In this document: one piece after another, positions 44,282-53,152 of the stretch
Position numbering within the stretch: the first letter of the stretch is position 1
Layout: each line of letters opens with the position of its first letter
From: Acidobacteriota bacterium
Lineage (GTDB): Bacteria > Acidobacteriota > Blastocatellia > Pyrinomonadales > Pyrinomonadaceae
Direction: 5' to 3'
DNA length: 64,000 bases
Assembly (NCBI GenBank): GCA_016713675.1
Contig: JADJOS010000001.1
Coordinates: 248,001-312,000 of the forward strand
Position numbers and translations under genes: made by a program
Notes under the pieces: generated by a model
What the model saw: the letters and a program-made list of their open reading frames with translations, nothing else
Databases searched by the model: none
Told to the model about the DNA's origin: nothing

Positions 44282-45799
44282 ATGTCGAGACCGACCGGAA
44301 AATGGATGCTTGTCATGCTCGTGATACTTCACGCGCTTATCGTGCTGCCGCTCGCGTATTTGCTCAACGTATGGGTTGACGAAGCCTCTACGCTCTATAC
44401 GACTTCGAATGGCATCGTTGCCACCTTCTCTAATCTTTTCACCAACGAAAAACAGGCTCCGCTCTACTTCCTGTTGCTCAGTATATGGAGCTCGATCGAC
44501 AGCTCGATATTTTTCGCCAGGCTGTTTTCGGTGATCTGCAGCCTGCTTTCGATCATTGTATTTTTCCGCTTGGCAAACAAGATATGGGAACGGCACGATG
44601 CTCTTACGGCCTCGGCCCTATTCGCATTTCACCCGTATCTTTTTTGGGCGAGCCTTGAGATCAGGCTCTATTCATTGGTCATTTTACTTACGTGTCTGCT
44701 GCTGAATTTCTTTGTCGATGGATTTTTGAGTGATGAAAACGATGAGACAAGTTCACGCAAACAAACGACCGCTCAGGTTCTTTATGCTGTAACGGCATCG
44801 CTTTCACTCTACACAAATTACTACTTGGGCTTTCCGATCGTCGGCGGATTTGCTGCGTTGCTCTTGCTGCGACGTTGGCGAGATGCAAAGAAATACTTCC
44901 TTTGGATGAGTGCCGTTGGCGTTTCGATCTTGCCGTTGTTGTATATAGTGAACTTGCAGTTTGCGGATCGAATTGCGAATTTTCAAGATGAGAAATCTCT
45001 TACCGAAGGCCTGCGAATGGTCTGGAATCACTTCCTAACATTTGCTCTTCCCAGCGAGATCTATGCTCCGGAAGATCAGACTACATGGTCACTGGTCCGA
45101 CTGTGGATCGTGAGATTGACAATTGTCGGCTCGCTCATCGTTCTGATAAAAAACAAAGGTCGAGACATCGACAAATCTGTCGTTTTCTTCGCGGCCATTG
45201 TCGTAGTTTCGGCCATATTTCTGGTCTTTGTATATTTCCAACTCGGCGCGAACCACATTGAGATACGACATGCAGCGATCTATTTCGTAGCTATTTTCGC
45301 ACTGGTTATCGGCCTGATGTTCAAGGTAGTGCCGATGAGTTATCGCATCTTCGCGATCATGGTGTTGGTGATGTTTTATGGTTACGCACTGCTCACACTT
45401 TATCCAAACAGCGTAAAACAGGGCGATTGGGCGAACGTCGCGGCATTTGTTTCGGCAAACGAATCGCCTGGTCAGCCGATCATGGTGTTCCCCGTTTTCG
45501 AGACTGTCGGAATGCGTGCTTACTACAACGGGGCGAATCAGGTTTTGCCCAATGACAGGATATTCTCGTTCACTGCGGACGGGCCGACAGGGACATCATC
45601 TAGACACGCTCGAGAGATACCGTTCCTGATCTCGCAAATTCCGGCCGATGCGAAAGAGTTCTGGCTCCTGACCGGCGACAGTTGTTTGGACATCGAAGCT
45701 TGTTCTCCATTGGAAAAATTTGTTGATGCGAATTACACTGTTTTGCAGGAACAAGATTTTTATCGCGAAAAGGTTCGCCTTTTGAGAAAGAAACAATGA
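44282..45799 (+). CDS. GT-C membrane glycosyltransferase (GT39/ArnT-like)
   Basis: A 505-residue polytopic protein with an N-terminal helix, then a first loop carrying the catalytic acidic pair in WVDEASTLY (residues 32-40; the DE motif is typical of ArnT/GT39 and GT83 enzymes), and about 11 hydrophobic helices. The soluble C-terminus of about 110 residues begins after the TM helix VLVMFYGYALLTLY. Such enzymes transfer a sugar from a polyprenyl-phosphate donor to a glycan or protein on the outer face of the membrane. It closes the polysaccharide block and follows the FAD oxidoreductase by 16 bases. Its stop overlaps the next gene by four bases. Confidence 0.8.
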   Translation: MSRPTGKWMLVMLVILHALIVLPLAYLLNVWVDEASTLYTTSNGIVATFSNLFTNEKQAPLYFLLLSIWSSIDSSIFFARLFSVICSLLSIIVFFRLANKIWERHDALTASALFAFHPYLFWASLEIRLYSLVILLTCLLLNFFVDGFLSDENDETSSRKQTTAQVLYAVTASLSLYTNYYLGFPIVGGFAALLLLRRWRDAKKYFLWMSAVGVSILPLLYIVNLQFADRIANFQDEKSLTEGLRMVWNHFLTFALPSEIYAPEDQTTWSLVRLWIVRLTIVGSLIVLIKNKGRDIDKSVVFFAAIVVVSAIFLVFVYFQLGANHIEIRHAAIYFVAIFALVIGLMFKVVPMSYRIFAIMVLVMFYGYALLTLYPNSVKQGDWANVAAFVSANESPGQPIMVFPVFETVGMRAYYNGANQVLPNDRIFSFTADGPTGTSSRHAREIPFLISQIPADAKEFWLLTGDSCLDIEACSPLEKFVDANYTVLQEQDFYREKVRLLRKKQ

Positions 45800-46005
45800 T
45801 CGCCTCAATGGACCCGAAAACAGAAGATAAGCCGCTAACACGCTGCTCTGAGTGCGACCGCGAGGTCGGCCATTACAATACATTCATCTCACCTACGAAC
45901 GAAGAACGTGCCGTCTGCTGGGAATGCCTTGCTCGTGAAGAGAAAGGTTTTAATGCTATACGAGGTTTTGCTCGTATGTCGCGCCGCGGCGTGATACCCA
46001 GATAG
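45796..46005 (+). CDS. Small zinc-ribbon protein of unknown function
   Basis: A 69-residue protein with C-x2-C (RCSECDRE) and C-x2-C (VCWECLAREE) pairs about 24 residues apart. The ATG overlaps the previous stop (ATGA at 45796-45799), and a peptide deformylase gene starts three bases after its stop. The end is basic (GFARMSRRGVIPR). Such small ribbons next to translation or protein-maturation genes may bind RNA or protein, but no function is known. It is unlike the other ribbon protein at 8076 apart from the cysteine pairs. Confidence 0.68.
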   Translation: MIASMDPKTEDKPLTRCSECDREVGHYNTFISPTNEERAVCWECLAREEKGFNAIRGFARMSRRGVIPR

Positions 46006-46007
46006 CA

Positions 46008-46499
46008 ATGGCCGTCAGAAAGATCACAGAATATCCCGAAGAAGTACTAGGGAAGCTCGGACAGCCGGTAAGGCAATTTGACGCTGACCTCGCCGAATTG
46101 TGTGCCGATATGTACGACACCATGTACGAAGCCGAAGGCGTCGGCCTCGCCGCACCGCAGATCGGGCTAAATTTGCGTCTTTTTGTGATGGACTGCGACG
46201 GTATTAAGCTGATCGCCGCGAACCCGGAGATCGTTCATACCGAAGGCGAGCAATCCAGCCAGGAAGGCTGCCTTTCGCTCGGAAAGGTCCCCGCCGTCGT
46301 CGTCCGCCCAATGAAAGCCCGTCTCAGGGCACAGGACGAAAAGGGCGATTGGTTCGAACGAGAAGCCGAGGGCTACGCCGCCCGCGCATTTCTTCACGAG
46401 ACCGACCACTGCGACGGCAAACTCTTCATCGACCGCCTTCCGAAAATGCGTCGCGATATGGTAGTCAAACGATTTAAGAAAGAGAAAAATTGGAAATAG
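46008..46499 (+). CDS. def: Peptide deformylase
   Basis: A 163-residue metalloenzyme that removes the N-formyl group from nascent proteins. All three conserved motifs are present: GVGLAAPQIG (motif 1, GxGxAAxQ), EGCLSLG (motif 2, with the Cys metal ligand) and HETDHCDG (motif 3, HExxH, with the catalytic Glu). The N-terminus RKITEYPEEVLGKLGQPV fits the family. Length is normal for a type 1 or 2 deformylase. It is convergent with trmB, separated only by a short spacer that contains a half hairpin repeat. Confidence 0.95.
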   Translation: MAVRKITEYPEEVLGKLGQPVRQFDADLAELCADMYDTMYEAEGVGLAAPQIGLNLRLFVMDCDGIKLIAANPEIVHTEGEQSSQEGCLSLGKVPAVVVRPMKARLRAQDEKGDWFEREAEGYAARAFLHETDHCDGKLFIDRLPKMRRDMVVKRFKKEKNWK

Positions 46500-46565
46500 G
46501 GCAAAAACCTCGGCCGCTGGGACTTTGTTCTTAGATCTCGTCGAATTCAACGCCGAAGCTTGGCA

Positions 46566-46588
46566 CGCTCCCTACCGGACGTTCTTTT
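46566..46588 (-). repeat. Two-armed hairpin repeat, half copy C
   Basis: On the minus strand this reads GTCCGGTAGGGAGCGTGCC, matching the left arm of copies A and B. It supplies the last codons and the TAG stop of trmB. The matching right arm was not found nearby. Confidence 0.7.
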
Positions 46589-47201
46589 GCCAATATGCTC
46601 GATAGACAGGCAGATCCTTGTCTTCGACAGCCCTTTCACGTTCGGTCTTTACCGGAAACGGATTCGAATCAATTGGCGTCTCGGTCAATCGTGATTCGGC
46701 TCGAATTAACTCGAACATTTCTTCGGCCAAAAATTCGATATCGGTCTGAACGAACAGGCGTCCGCCGGATGCGAGTTTCCTTACGACCGCGTCGATCAGC
46801 TCAGCGTTCACCATTCGCCGCTTCGCGTGCCTCTTTTTGAACCAGGGATCGGGAAATTGGATCGTAACCATCTGCAATATGCCGTCCGGAATGTCTGAAA
46901 GCAATGATCCGAGGAAAAGCATCGCGTTGCAAAATGCGTATTGGAGGTTCTTTAGACCCGCTTCGGCGGCAAGGCGATTCCCCTCTTCGACCAGCGGTTC
47001 GCGGATCTCGACGCCGAGGAAATTCCACGCTGGCTCAGTCTCGGCCATCCGCAAAATGAATCGCCCGCGAGCGCATCCGATATCGAGATGAAGCGGCCGC
47101 GTCGGATCGGCAAAAACGCCTGCAAGATCGACCGGGGTTGGCTCTTGCCGATAAAAGGGACTTAGCGGATTGACATGCTGATGAACGCGGACGCGGGCCA
47201 T
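46572..47201 (-). CDS. trmB: tRNA (guanine-N7-)-methyltransferase
   Basis: A 209-residue SAM enzyme that methylates G46 in the variable loop of tRNAs. The SAM motif LDIGCARGRFILRMAE and the strongly diagnostic QFPDPWFKKRHAKRRMV block are present, with the C-terminal YRAYWQKNVR. The usual N-terminal VNPLSPFYRQEP is intact. The stop codon lies inside a half copy of the two-armed hairpin repeat. It is the most downstream gene of a minus-strand run murI, rph, fabG, rhomboid, trmB with very short gaps (3-6 bases), so it is likely co-transcribed with them. Confidence 0.95.
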   Translation of the reverse strand: MARVRVHQHVNPLSPFYRQEPTPVDLAGVFADPTRPLHLDIGCARGRFILRMAETEPAWNFLGVEIREPLVEEGNRLAAEAGLKNLQYAFCNAMLFLGSLLSDIPDGILQMVTIQFPDPWFKKRHAKRRMVNAELIDAVVRKLASGGRLFVQTDIEFLAEEMFELIRAESRLTETPIDSNPFPVKTERERAVEDKDLPVYRAYWQKNVR

Positions 47202-47204
47202 AAC

Positions 47205-47945
47205 TTACACGATATGCAGGATGAGAAGGATCGCAAAACCGCAGCTCGCGATATAAACGGCAAGTGAAGCAAAGCCTGCGATCTCGGCAGCCGAGCCGGC
47301 TTTTCGAGGGTCTGCATGCGGGTCAGTTGGAACTTGGAACAAAGCATATATTGCCCCAGTTATTAGTCCGCCAATGTGGCCAAAATTATCTATAACGTCG
47401 TATAGCACCAGCCCGAACACCAGAATAAAACCAATATTGAAGAGCAAATTCTTTCGAAATTCAGGCGTGATAAACTGCCGTCGGCGAAAGGCATATACCG
47501 CCAGATATCCGATCAGACCGACAATTCCGCCTGACGCTCCGACCGATACACCGTTTGGTGTGAATATTAAACTTAACAGTCCGCCGCCGACAGCTGACAA
47601 CAAGAATACTGCCGCGAGATGGGCCTTGTTGGACAGCATTTCAAATATCTTTCCGAAACTGTAGAATGCATATGCATTCATCAGAATATGTGCCGCGCTT
47701 CCATGTGTTGCTGCTCCGGTCAGGATCAACCAATATTGATGCCCGTCCAGGAACGAACGTTTGTCAAAACCGGCCGCATGGATCGAGGCTTCGAGTCCTG
47801 TACTGAACTGGACAAGAGCAACGACCACGATCGCGCCGACAAGAATTAACGTGTAATACGGCGGAGTTGGCGTCTCTACCGGCTCGTGATCTTGTTCCTC
47901 GGAGATCTCACTTTCTGCATCCTCGGTTTGATAGGTAAATGACAT
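47205..47945 (-). CDS. Rhomboid-family intramembrane serine protease
   Basis: A 246-residue membrane protease. The start at 47945 (MSFTYQTEDA) sits five bases behind the fabG stop; the frame extends further, into fabG. An acidic N-terminal tail of about 30 residues precedes seven hydrophobic segments. The catalytic dyad is Ser in VSVGASGGIVGLIG (GxSG motif) and His in DNFGHIGGLITGAIYAL. HGSAAHILMNAYAFYSFG carries the conserved Asn/His of transmembrane segment 2. It cleaves transmembrane helices of unknown clients. It belongs to the trmB-murI operon, although no link to tRNA or fatty-acid metabolism is evident. Confidence 0.9.
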   Translation of the reverse strand: MSFTYQTEDAESEISEEQDHEPVETPTPPYYTLILVGAIVVVALVQFSTGLEASIHAAGFDKRSFLDGHQYWLILTGAATHGSAAHILMNAYAFYSFGKIFEMLSNKAHLAAVFLLSAVGGGLLSLIFTPNGVSVGASGGIVGLIGYLAVYAFRRRQFITPEFRKNLLFNIGFILVFGLVLYDVIDNFGHIGGLITGAIYALFQVPTDPHADPRKAGSAAEIAGFASLAVYIASCGFAILLILHIV

Positions 47946-47950
47946 TTGGA

Positions 47951-48706
47951 TCACATCGCAAGCCCACCGTCGGGCTGGATGACCTGGCCGGTTATATAGG
48001 CCGCAGACGGTGAAAGCAAGAAGCATGCGATCTCAGCGACTTCCTGAACGTTGCCTAGACGGCCGAGCGGTATCATTGCAAGGATCTTGTTGCGATAGTC
48101 TTCGTTCATTTCTGACGCCATATCGGTCTCGATCAGGCCGAGGGCAAGAGCATTGACCGTGATCTTACGGCTGGCGATCTCCTTTGCCATCGATTTGGTC
48201 AGGCCTATCATTCCGGCTTTCGAAGCCGAATAGTTTGATTGCCCAAGCATGCCGATCACTCCGGAGATCGATGAAATATTGAGGATCGAACCGCCCCGCT
48301 CGTTTCGCATTAACGGCCGAAGTACCGCTTTTGAAAAGTTCCACGCGCCTTTAAGATTAGTGTCAATGACGGCATCCCAATCTTCTTCCTTCATACGCAA
48401 AACCAATTGATCGCGGGTGATTCCGGCATTATTAACGAGATAATCAATGCCGCCAAAATGGTCGTTGACCTGATTGGCGAACTCTGCAGCAGCGACCGTA
48501 CTCGCAACATCGCATTGAGCACAAAATACCTTTACGCCCAGAACTTCGACCTCTGCCTTCAGCTTTTCGGCCTCATCAGCGCTCTTGGAAAAGTTGAACG
48601 CCACATTCGCACCGCGACGTGCCAATTCCATTACAATTGCCTTTCCGATCCCACGGGTCCCGCCCGTAACGATCGCCGATCTTCCTTCAAATTGCCCTTC
48701 GTTCAT
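47951..48706 (-). CDS. fabG: 3-oxoacyl-[ACP] reductase, short-chain dehydrogenase
   Basis: A 251-residue SDR enzyme that reduces 3-oxoacyl-ACP with NADPH during fatty-acid elongation. Markers are the cofactor motif GGTRGIGKAIV, the NNAGITRDQLVLRM segment that is characteristic of FabG, catalytic Ser in NISSISG, the YSASKAG active site (Tyr and Lys) and the C-terminal YITGQVIQPDGGLAM. Length and motifs match FabG closely. A small number of FabG-like SDRs have other substrates, which is the main alternative. It is four bases from the rph stop and six from the rhomboid start, in the same operon. Confidence 0.93.
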   Translation of the reverse strand: MNEGQFEGRSAIVTGGTRGIGKAIVMELARRGANVAFNFSKSADEAEKLKAEVEVLGVKVFCAQCDVASTVAAAEFANQVNDHFGGIDYLVNNAGITRDQLVLRMKEEDWDAVIDTNLKGAWNFSKAVLRPLMRNERGGSILNISSISGVIGMLGQSNYSASKAGMIGLTKSMAKEIASRKITVNALALGLIETDMASEMNEDYRNKILAMIPLGRLGNVQEVAEIACFLLSPSAAYITGQVIQPDGGLAM

Positions 48707-48709
48707 AAC

Positions 48710-49432
48710 TTATGCCGCCAACGCGATCCGCTGGATCTCAAATAGTCTGTTAACGCCGATCTCCGCTAAAACGAGCATTTCGTCCATCTGGTCGCGTGAG
48801 AATGGCTCCTTTTCAGCTGTTCCCTGTAATTCGATAAATTTGCCGCTGCCGGTACAGACAACGTTCATATCGACGTCAGCGGTCGAATCTTCGGCATAGG
48901 CGAGATCTAGGATGGATGTCCCTTCGATAATTCCTACGCTGACCGCTGCGACCTCGCTGAGTATCGGACTTGTACGGATAATTCCTTGTTTGACCAGCTT
49001 TCGGCAAGCCAACGCGAGAGCAACATATGCACCGGTGATCGACGCACAGCGGGTTCCGCCGTCAGCCTGAATGACGTCGCAATCTAGATAGATCTGACGC
49101 TCACCCAGCAATTTCGGATCGACGACCGCACGCAAACTTCGTCCGATCAGGCGTTGAATTTCCTGAGTGCGTCCCGACGGCCCGTTTTTCGTTTCACGCT
49201 GCGTTCGCGTATTGGTCGCTCGCGGCAGCATCGAATACTCAGCCGTTACCCAACCGATACCCTTGTTCCGCATAAACATTGGAACCCGGTCCTCGACCGA
49301 TGCCGTGCAGATCACTTTCGTCCCGCCAACTTCGATCAATGCCGACCCTTCGGCATACGGCGAAATATTCGGCGTGACCTTGGTATTGCGTATCTGGTCG
49401 AGGTCTCGTTTGTCTGGTCTTTGGTATGTCAT
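48710..49432 (-). CDS. rph: Ribonuclease PH
   Basis: A 240-residue phosphorolytic 3'-to-5' exoribonuclease that trims tRNA 3' ends. The start at 49432 ([15 protein letters not shown]) is preferred, since the frame upstream to 49504 translates the hairpin repeat. Markers are the N-terminal RPDGR-like region, [34 protein letters not shown], the RQREIQ-type block ([17 protein letters not shown]), [18 protein letters not shown] and [21 protein letters not shown]. The length is standard. The gap to murI is filled by copy B of the hairpin repeat. Confidence 0.95.
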   Translation of the reverse strand: MTYQRPDKRDLDQIRNTKVTPNISPYAEGSALIEVGGTKVICTASVEDRVPMFMRNKGIGWVTAEYSMLPRATNTRTQRETKNGPSGRTQEIQRLIGRSLRAVVDPKLLGERQIYLDCDVIQADGGTRCASITGAYVALALACRKLVKQGIIRTSPILSEVAAVSVGIIEGTSILDLAYAEDSTADVDMNVVCTGSGKFIELQGTAEKEPFSRDQMDEMLVLAEIGVNRLFEIQRIALAA

Positions 49433-49441
49433 ATTCTTGGC

Positions 49442-49530
49442 GGAATCCCGCACGGTAGTAAAGGTGTTCCAACTGCTTAAAGCCGCTCCATTGCCGAGCG
49501 GCACACTTCCTACCGGTCGTGCTCCTGCCT
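49442..49530 (-). repeat. Two-armed hairpin repeat, copy B
   Basis: In minus orientation the left arm is ACGACCGGTAGGAAGTGTGC and the right arm ACACCTTTACTACCGTGC, matching copy A (40943-41035). The inner part CCGCTCGGCAATGGAGCGG is a perfect small stem unrelated to that of copy A. The left arm provides the final HDR codons and TAG stop of murI, and the right arm ends just before the rph start. Confidence 0.85.
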
Positions 49531-50406
49531 TAATTCATCCACCCCGTAAACTTCGATAGCTTCGAGCTTCGACGGTTTTATTCCCAAAAATCGCTCGGCG
49601 ACCCGGCCGAAACGGTCAGCGGCATCGGTAACGTAGAAATGGTCGAGGTCGTCGCAAAGCTGACGTTTCCCGACAACTTCATTCGGATTCGCAAGATCTT
49701 TCTCCAACAAAAGTGCCGCTACCTCTTCCGCGGTCGCCTCACCCGAATCCACAAGTTTAACATTTTCGCCTACTGTTTGCTGGATGACATCTCGAAGGAT
49801 CGGATAATGGGTGCATCCGAGAACGAGGGCGTCCGGCTTGAATTCGTTCATCTTTGCTAAATATTTCGCTGCGATCGAAAACGTCTCCGGCTCGCTCGTC
49901 CAATTCTCTTCGGCCAACGGCACGAATAACGGACAGCCCGCCTGATAGACCTCGGCCGTGTCAGAAGCACGACGGATCGCCTCAAGGTAAGCGTTGCTAG
50001 CGACCGTGGCTTCGGTCGCGATAACGCCGATACGCGCATTTGCTTTTTCCTTCGTCAGTTCAACAGCCTTTCGACCGCCCGGGCCGATCACTCCGACGAC
50101 CTCGAGCCCGATCGATTCTCGAATTTTCGGCAAGGCGAGAGCGGATGCCGTGTTGCAGGCAACGACAAGCATCTTGATACCGCGTGAAGCGAGAAACTGT
50201 GAATTCTCGATCGCATACCGCTCGACCGTTGCCATAGATTTGGTTCCATACGGTACTCGGGCAGTGTCGCCGAGGTATATGAAATGCTCGTTCGGCAGTA
50301 AATTGTGCAATGCCCGATAGACCGTCAGTCCACCGACGCCTGAATCGAAGATGCCGATCGGCATTGTCTTATTTGCTGCACTATTATTTTGTTTTTCGTC
50401 GTTCAT
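49510..50406 (-). CDS. murI: Glutamate racemase
   Basis: A 298-residue enzyme that makes D-glutamate for peptidoglycan. Catalytic cysteines are in [10 protein letters not shown] and LGCTHYPIL. The N-terminus [23 protein letters not shown] and the motif [14 protein letters not shown] are diagnostic. The start at 50406 ([14 protein letters not shown]) follows the pattern of an extended N-terminus; a start at the MPIGIF codon is the alternative. The C-terminus ends ELRQEHDR within the hairpin repeat. It opens the minus-strand run that continues to rph, fabG, rhomboid and trmB. Confidence 0.95.
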   Translation of the reverse strand: MNDEKQNNSAANKTMPIGIFDSGVGGLTVYRALHNLLPNEHFIYLGDTARVPYGTKSMATVERYAIENSQFLASRGIKMLVVACNTASALALPKIRESIGLEVVGVIGPGGRKAVELTKEKANARIGVIATEATVASNAYLEAIRRASDTAEVYQAGCPLFVPLAEENWTSEPETFSIAAKYLAKMNEFKPDALVLGCTHYPILRDVIQQTVGENVKLVDSGEATAEEVAALLLEKDLANPNEVVGKRQLCDDLDHFYVTDAADRFGRVAERFLGIKPSKLEAIEVYGVDELRQEHDR

Positions 50407-50485
50407 CGAACAAGGGGGCACAAGCAATGAGGATAACTTTTCGATCGAGTGAATCCAAGATAAGAGATCAAAATTATGTCGGACA

Positions 50486-51676
50486 TTACGCTTTTCGCTG
50501 ACGCAATATTAGTAAGACTGCAATTCCGAGGACACCAACGACTGCCGTGATAAAGATCGGATCACTCATTATTTCGTTGATCCTGGAGTATCCGCTGATT
50601 TCGGCATTTGGTTGGTCGGACTTGGGCCGGCCTGCCGCCAACATCCGGAGCTCGGCATTCTGCAGCATCCCTCTCACCTTTTCGACCGCTTCCTTTTCAA
50701 CAACGCTTCGAGCGATGCCGCTCATCATACCGTCGAGTGCGTCAGATCGTGAACGATCGGTAAATATCAGATATCCGCCCGGATCGTTCACACCTGAACT
50801 GATCAACATTGTGAACGAAAGCGATGCGTCCAGATACCGGCTCGCATAAATCTGTTTGTTTGCAACAATAAACCGCGACAGGCCATTCTGCGAAACATCG
50901 AACGCAACAGTGTGCGTGATCGTTATCGCCGGTTTCAGGCCGAAATCGACCGTTGACCAGTGCATCTCACTTTCGGCTCTGGCCACTTGTTTTTTGGGAA
51001 ATTCCCCAAAGTAGCCATAGATCTCCGGTGAAATATCCTTGATCATAAGTGAACTTGCGAGCAGCGACCTATGCGCGTCAGCGAGGTCAACGATCTCTCT
51101 TCGGTTGGCATATTGCCCCAGAGTTCCATCACCGTTTGAAGTATAGCCGCGAACGTATTGCAGCAACATTTCGCGAAACAACACCGTTGCCCGCTCCTTG
51201 TGATCAGCAGCATTCCAGTCAACTTCGGCACCCAGCCTCCTGATCATCTCTGCCGACATATTCATGTCGCAATCGCCGACCGAGCATTTCTTTAAGACCT
51301 TATAGTCCTTATCTTCAAGTTCGAGGCCCTGGAGATCATCTGCGGCCGGCGGCACGCTGAATCTGCCGCCGCCTTTCATCGCCCTATTACTTCGCTGCGT
51401 CAAACTAGCTCGAAACTCTTCCATCGGCACGGCAGAAATGTCCTTTAAACGCACCGCGCCAAAAACCGAAACGATTTGTTTGTCGTTGGTCGGGATCGCT
51501 TTGACCACGATCTTTCCTTCGTCCAATTCCTTCAGATCGGATGGCTGAAACGTCGCCTTTTCGATTAGGACCTCGCGAATACGGTCATTCGGCGTCTGCG
51601 CCTGTAAACCTATCGCAAAAGCTCCAACAAAGAGGAGCGTGATCAAAACACGTGAGTTCAAACCGATTCGTTTCAT
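50486..51676 (-). CDS. Exported protein of unknown function with C-terminal membrane anchor
   Basis: A 396-residue protein with a signal peptide (VLITLLFVGAFAIGLQA, cleavage before QT) and a C-terminal helix (FITAVVGVLGIAVLLIL) followed by a short basic tail, so it is probably anchored with most of the protein outside the cytoplasm. The middle contains KKCSVGDCDMNMSAEM, a cysteine pair that may form a disulfide, and a region rich in Tyr and Asp. I recognise no enzymatic or named domain. It lies alone between murI and the tmRNA gene. Similar signal-peptide plus single-anchor proteins are frequent in Acidobacteria. Confidence 0.65.
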   Translation of the reverse strand: MKRIGLNSRVLITLLFVGAFAIGLQAQTPNDRIREVLIEKATFQPSDLKELDEGKIVVKAIPTNDKQIVSVFGAVRLKDISAVPMEEFRASLTQRSNRAMKGGGRFSVPPAADDLQGLELEDKDYKVLKKCSVGDCDMNMSAEMIRRLGAEVDWNAADHKERATVLFREMLLQYVRGYTSNGDGTLGQYANRREIVDLADAHRSLLASSLMIKDISPEIYGYFGEFPKKQVARAESEMHWSTVDFGLKPAITITHTVAFDVSQNGLSRFIVANKQIYASRYLDASLSFTMLISSGVNDPGGYLIFTDRSRSDALDGMMSGIARSVVEKEAVEKVRGMLQNAELRMLAAGRPKSDQPNAEISGYSRINEIMSDPIFITAVVGVLGIAVLLILRQRKA

Positions 51677-51722
51677 ATGAAAGCCGTCGGCTAATTATAC
51701 GGATTTTATTTTCACATGAAAA

Positions 51723-51745
51723 TGCCCGGCCGACGCGACCGGGCA
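51723..51745 (-). terminator. Terminator-like hairpin behind the tmRNA gene
   Basis: TGCCCGG pairs with CCGGGCA around a nine-base loop, followed on the minus strand by TTTTC. It lies 14 bases beyond the CCA end of the tmRNA. The T-tract is short, so the call is moderate. Confidence 0.6.
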
Positions 51746-51759
51746 AATAGGAAAAATGA

Positions 51760-52133
51760 TGGTGGAGGCGGCGGGAATCGAACCCGCATCCAAAGGTTGC
51801 GACCAGTGAAATCTACACGCTTAGTCGTGTTCACTTGATATTTCGCATTTCGAGAGCAGATGAACCGACAAGACCTCTCAACAAGCTAACCCGACTAACT
51901 TTAAGATACGTTCGCAGGTGGAGAACGCTTCCGAGCCTGAAATGAGTTATGCCTTATTCGGTCGCATCAGGCGGACTTCCGATAAGACACTTCTGGTTTA
52001 GAGTTAACTAAGCAGCAAGAGCTAATTCTTGATTAGCATTTGTTTTTTGTATAGTTTTTTTAACGAGCTAACCACACAAGCCCGACGTGCATTCAAAGAT
52101 CTAAACAAGCCCCTGTCGAAGCCTGTCGCCCCC
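51760..52133 (-). ncRNA. ssrA: Transfer-messenger RNA (one-piece tmRNA)
   Basis: A 374-base RNA that rescues stalled ribosomes by trans-translation. The 3' part is tRNA-like: GGTTCGATTCCCGCC forms the T arm and the gene encodes the terminal CCA (51760-51762). The 5' end GGGGGCGACAGGCTTCGAC pairs with GCCTCC near the 3' end as an acceptor stem. The tag frame, near the middle, ends with codons for ANQELALAA then TAG at about 52011-52013 on the minus strand, which is a canonical degradation tag. Backwards from the stop it can be read as VKKTIQKTNANQELALAA, though the exact resume codon is not certain. The 5' side carries a nine-C run on the plus strand, so the exact end could be off by a few bases. 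Confidence 0.95.
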
Positions 52134-52268
52134 CCCCATTCTCTTCGAAACGATCCGACCTAACGGACCGATTCGGAGAATAGCAAGTGTACGACAATCA
52201 GATGCAATTAGAAAGTCGCCGGTTCGCCGCTTTTCGCAGCCGCATACCGACGGCTATGGCAAACAGCC

Positions 52269-52994
52269 CTACTTAGCGTAACGCGCTATCGTTTCTTGAA
52301 AGCCCTTGGTCGCTGCCGGGATCGATACGAGCGAAACTTTATTATCGCCGGTCAACAGTTCCTTTGCATTAAAGCCGTAAAGTGCTTGATTGCGGTCGTT
52401 ATCCGAGCTAATCACAGCTCCTGTCAGCGAAACTCCCGCGAATAGCCCTTTGCTTCGGGAATAGGAGAGAATTTGCGCCTGAAGTTGTGCGTCAGTCGAC
52501 GCTTTTGCGGTACGGCCAACCGGCCCTGCGGCTGCTGAGGCCTCACCTCCGATCTCAAATTGGTCCTCAAGTAAATTCTTGAGACTGTTCTCGGTCATAA
52601 AGAGCAGCACATAATCGGTCGAAGACCCGCCGATCTGAAAACCAACGCTGCCGCTCGCGATCTTGAACGCCGTCGGTGCACTCCAGCCGCTCTTCAGCCG
52701 ACGCGAGATCAGTCCTTGTCCGCCGCTGCCGCCTATTCCGAATGCCGCCTTTAATACGCCCGGAAACACTGCGATTGCCTTTGCGTCTTTTAAGAGGGCT
52801 TCAGGTATTGACTTTGCCTGAATACGCATCAGTTCATCGAGCGTTTTCGAAGCTTTTTTGGCCGTTTCGCCAGCTTTCTTTATCTGTTTCGCCTTTTCCT
52901 TATCGCTCATTTGAGCCACTGCGGTTTGGCTTGTCATGATCATCAGAGATATCAGTCCGAGTAAAAATAGAAATGTCCTAAATCGTATTCTCAT
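52269..52994 (-). CDS. SYLF/Ysc84 domain lipid-binding protein, exported
   Basis: A 241-residue protein. The ATG at 52994 (MRIRFRTFLFLLGLISLMI) follows an excellent AAGGAGG ribosome site and begins a signal peptide ending AVAQ. The mature domain matches the SYLF/DUF500 family: the LLKDAKAIAVFPGVLKAAFGIGGSGGQG block, GWSAPTAFKIASGSVGFQIGGSSTDYVLLF and the SYSRSKGLFAGVSLTGAVI segment. The eukaryotic homologue binds phosphoinositides; bacterial members are secreted or periplasmic and have no defined role. It has no clear operon partner. Confidence 0.92.
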   Translation of the reverse strand: MRIRFRTFLFLLGLISLMIMTSQTAVAQMSDKEKAKQIKKAGETAKKASKTLDELMRIQAKSIPEALLKDAKAIAVFPGVLKAAFGIGGSGGQGLISRRLKSGWSAPTAFKIASGSVGFQIGGSSTDYVLLFMTENSLKNLLEDQFEIGGEASAAAGPVGRTAKASTDAQLQAQILSYSRSKGLFAGVSLTGAVISSDNDRNQALYGFNAKELLTGDNKVSLVSIPAATKGFQETIARYAK

Positions 52995-53152
52995 TATATC
53001 CTCCTTGAAAGGTAACTGCATTGATGAAACATCCGGCCGAGAACAACTCTGCCAAGTATTAGATGTTGAAATTTCAACGTCCCAATTTGAGCGTATTCCT
53101 ATTGTCGGGAGGTGTCAATGGTCAATTATTTGAGTCACTTTTAGTGTTTATA

